From assembly GCF_002929705.1 (NCBI RefSeq), contig NZ_PJIN01000008.1, positions 1 to 64,000 on the forward strand: a stretch of 64,000 bases of DNA, read 5' to 3'. The stretch comes from Arthrobacter sp. N199823 (GTDB lineage Bacteria; Actinomycetota; Actinomycetes; Actinomycetales; Micrococcaceae). The translations under genes were made by a program, and so were the position numbers. Shown here piece after piece: positions 63,057 through 64,000 of this stretch; within the stretch, counting starts at the first letter, position 1, and each line of letters begins with the position of its first letter. The notes beneath the pieces were generated by a model that had not been told where the DNA came from, did not search any database, and worked only from the letters and a program-made list of their open reading frames with translations.

Positions 63057-64000
63057 TGGCGACAACGGGAACCGAGCTTTGGCCACGGGAGTTGGTCGAG
63101 CAATACCGCGAGCGCGGCTACTGGACCGGCGAGCGCCTTGACGCCGTTGCCGCACGCCATGCCCGCACGAATCCGGACCGGATCGCCCTGGTCGATGAGC
63201 AGGAACGGATTGGATATGGGGAACTGGAACGGCGCATAGCCGCGCTGGCCTCCGGGTTCGCCGCCTCGGGCATCCGCCCGGGTGAACGAGTACTGCTGCA
63301 GCTGCCCAATAGGGTTTCCTTCATTGTTGCAGCCATGGCACTCATGCGTGCCGGGGCAGTCCCGGTCTACCTGCTGCCAGCCCACCGCCTCAGCGAGTTG
63401 GCCGCCATTGCCGTCCAGGCTGCCCCTGTTGCGTACATTGGCCCGGCGGTACATGCCGGCTTCGACTACCGGCACCAGGCCGCCGCCTTGTCCCAGGGGA
63501 TCCCGGGCGGGCTGCAGCTGATCATCGATGGCCCGCCGGGTGAGGGGCAGGTGGCGTTGGAGGCCGTGGCGCGCAACGGTGTTGCCCTGGCGCAGCCCAC
63601 AGTACCTGTGAACACCACGGAGTTGGCGTTCCTACAGCTCTCCGGCGGAACCACCGGAACCCCTAAACTCATTCCCCGCAGTCATGACGAGTACTTGTAC
63701 TCGGTTCGGCGCAGCGTAGAGGTTTGCGGCTTCACGGCCAGCACGGTCCTGCTGCTGGCGCTCCCCGCGGCCCACAACTTCCCCATGAGCTCCCCAGGAT
63801 TCCTCGGCGCACTTCTGGCCGGCGGCAGGGTGGTCCTGGCCGGCAACGGCTCGCCGGATCTGGCCTTCCCCCTGATTGAGCTCGAGCAGGTCACGTGTGT
63901 TCCGTTGGTGCCGCCGCTAGCCCTGGCCTGGACCCGTGCCGCCCGCAACTCCTCGCCGGATCTCAGCAGCCTGGAAACCATCCAGGTGGGTGGGGCGAAA
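63056..64000 (+). CDS. EntE/DhbE-like 2,3-dihydroxybenzoate-AMP ligase, partial
   Basis: About 315 residues are visible, starting MATTGTELWPRELVEQYRERGYWTGERL and including LQLSGGTTGTPKLIPRSHDEY, the AMP-binding P-loop of adenylating enzymes. The rest is off the right edge. It activates 2,3-dihydroxybenzoate and passes it to an aryl carrier. Being third in the ent-type block fits. The ATG overlaps the upstream stop. Confidence 0.9.
   Translation, partial: MATTGTELWPRELVEQYRERGYWTGERLDAVAARHARTNPDRIALVDEQERIGYGELERRIAALASGFAASGIRPGERVLLQLPNRVSFIVAAMALMRAGAVPVYLLPAHRLSELAAIAVQAAPVAYIGPAVHAGFDYRHQAAALSQGIPGGLQLIIDGPPGEGQVALEAVARNGVALAQPTVPVNTTELAFLQLSGGTTGTPKLIPRSHDEYLYSVRRSVEVCGFTASTVLLLALPAAHNFPMSSPGFLGALLAGGRVVLAGNGSPDLAFPLIELEQVTCVPLVPPLALAWTRAARNSSPDLSSLETIQVGGAK

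Overview
The window looks like chromosome from a high-GC Gram-positive bacterium of the Micrococcaceae, most like Arthrobacter or a close relative. The evidence is the family content: IdeR/DtxR-type iron boxes, a DosS-like sensor kinase beside a wax-ester/DGAT-type acyltransferase, sugar ABC importers without their own ATPase, frequent 4-bp ATGA/GTGA gene overlaps, and GTG starts. Base composition is uneven. The first half is lower in GC and rich in transferred or decaying genes; the glycan and siderophore blocks are high-GC and dense. No rRNA, tRNA or CRISPR array was found. The genus is inference, because nothing was searched.

Layout. 0-5 kb: small regulator/effector modules (MFS exporter with TetR sharing one palindrome, a MerR-peroxiredoxin fusion, PadR with a membrane protein, cytidine deaminase). 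5.7-9 kb: a SipW-type secretion locus, with a TasA-like secreted protein followed by a signal peptidase fused to an Asp-rich linker, a substrate-like signal segment and four Ig-like repeats. 9-16 kb: accessory DNA with a nonsense-interrupted GNAT, LysE exporter, a serine recombinase, two small exported proteins and a nonsense-interrupted DUF1016/PDDEXK nuclease whose promoter and coding region carry the same long palindrome. 16.19-23.18 kb: a complete Tn552-like transposon with matching ends, carrying MerR, a SulP transporter and NhaA ahead of resolvase, DDE transposase and AAA ATPase.

23.2-31.8 kb: a block resembling hypoxia/dormancy gene sets (SHOCT protein, UbiB-like kinase, DUF4389 membrane protein, zinc alcohol dehydrogenase, PPOX-fold protein, GAF-GAF histidine kinase, WS/DGAT acyltransferase). 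31.9-35.5 kb: insertion-sequence debris. An IS481 remnant has cut a second SipW peptidase and left its partner LamG protein, and an IS30 remnant follows. 36-47.6 kb: a glycan-use island with GH29 alpha-L-fucosidase, a LacI regulator, GH2 beta-galactosidase, an ABC sugar importer, a Tat-exported protein of unknown family and CutC. It reads as a pathway for a fucose- and galactose-containing glycan.

47.6-55.4 kb: IS110 debris, then small regulator-enzyme pairs (MarR/MBL-fold/SnoaL-like; NAD(P)-binding oxidoreductase with TetR; SDR with divergent TetR) on a stretch partly flanked by diverged ~100-bp direct repeats. 56.3-64 kb: a catecholate siderophore locus. FepD-FepG-FepC-like permeases and ATPase with a Fes-like esterase run leftward; EntA-EntC-EntE-like 2,3-dihydroxybenzoate genes run rightward off the window edge. 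An IdeR/DtxR-like box sits before each arm.

The most notable structures are the cargo transposon, the SipW-Ig fusion, the MerR-peroxiredoxin fusion and the duplicated palindrome at the nuclease pseudogene.
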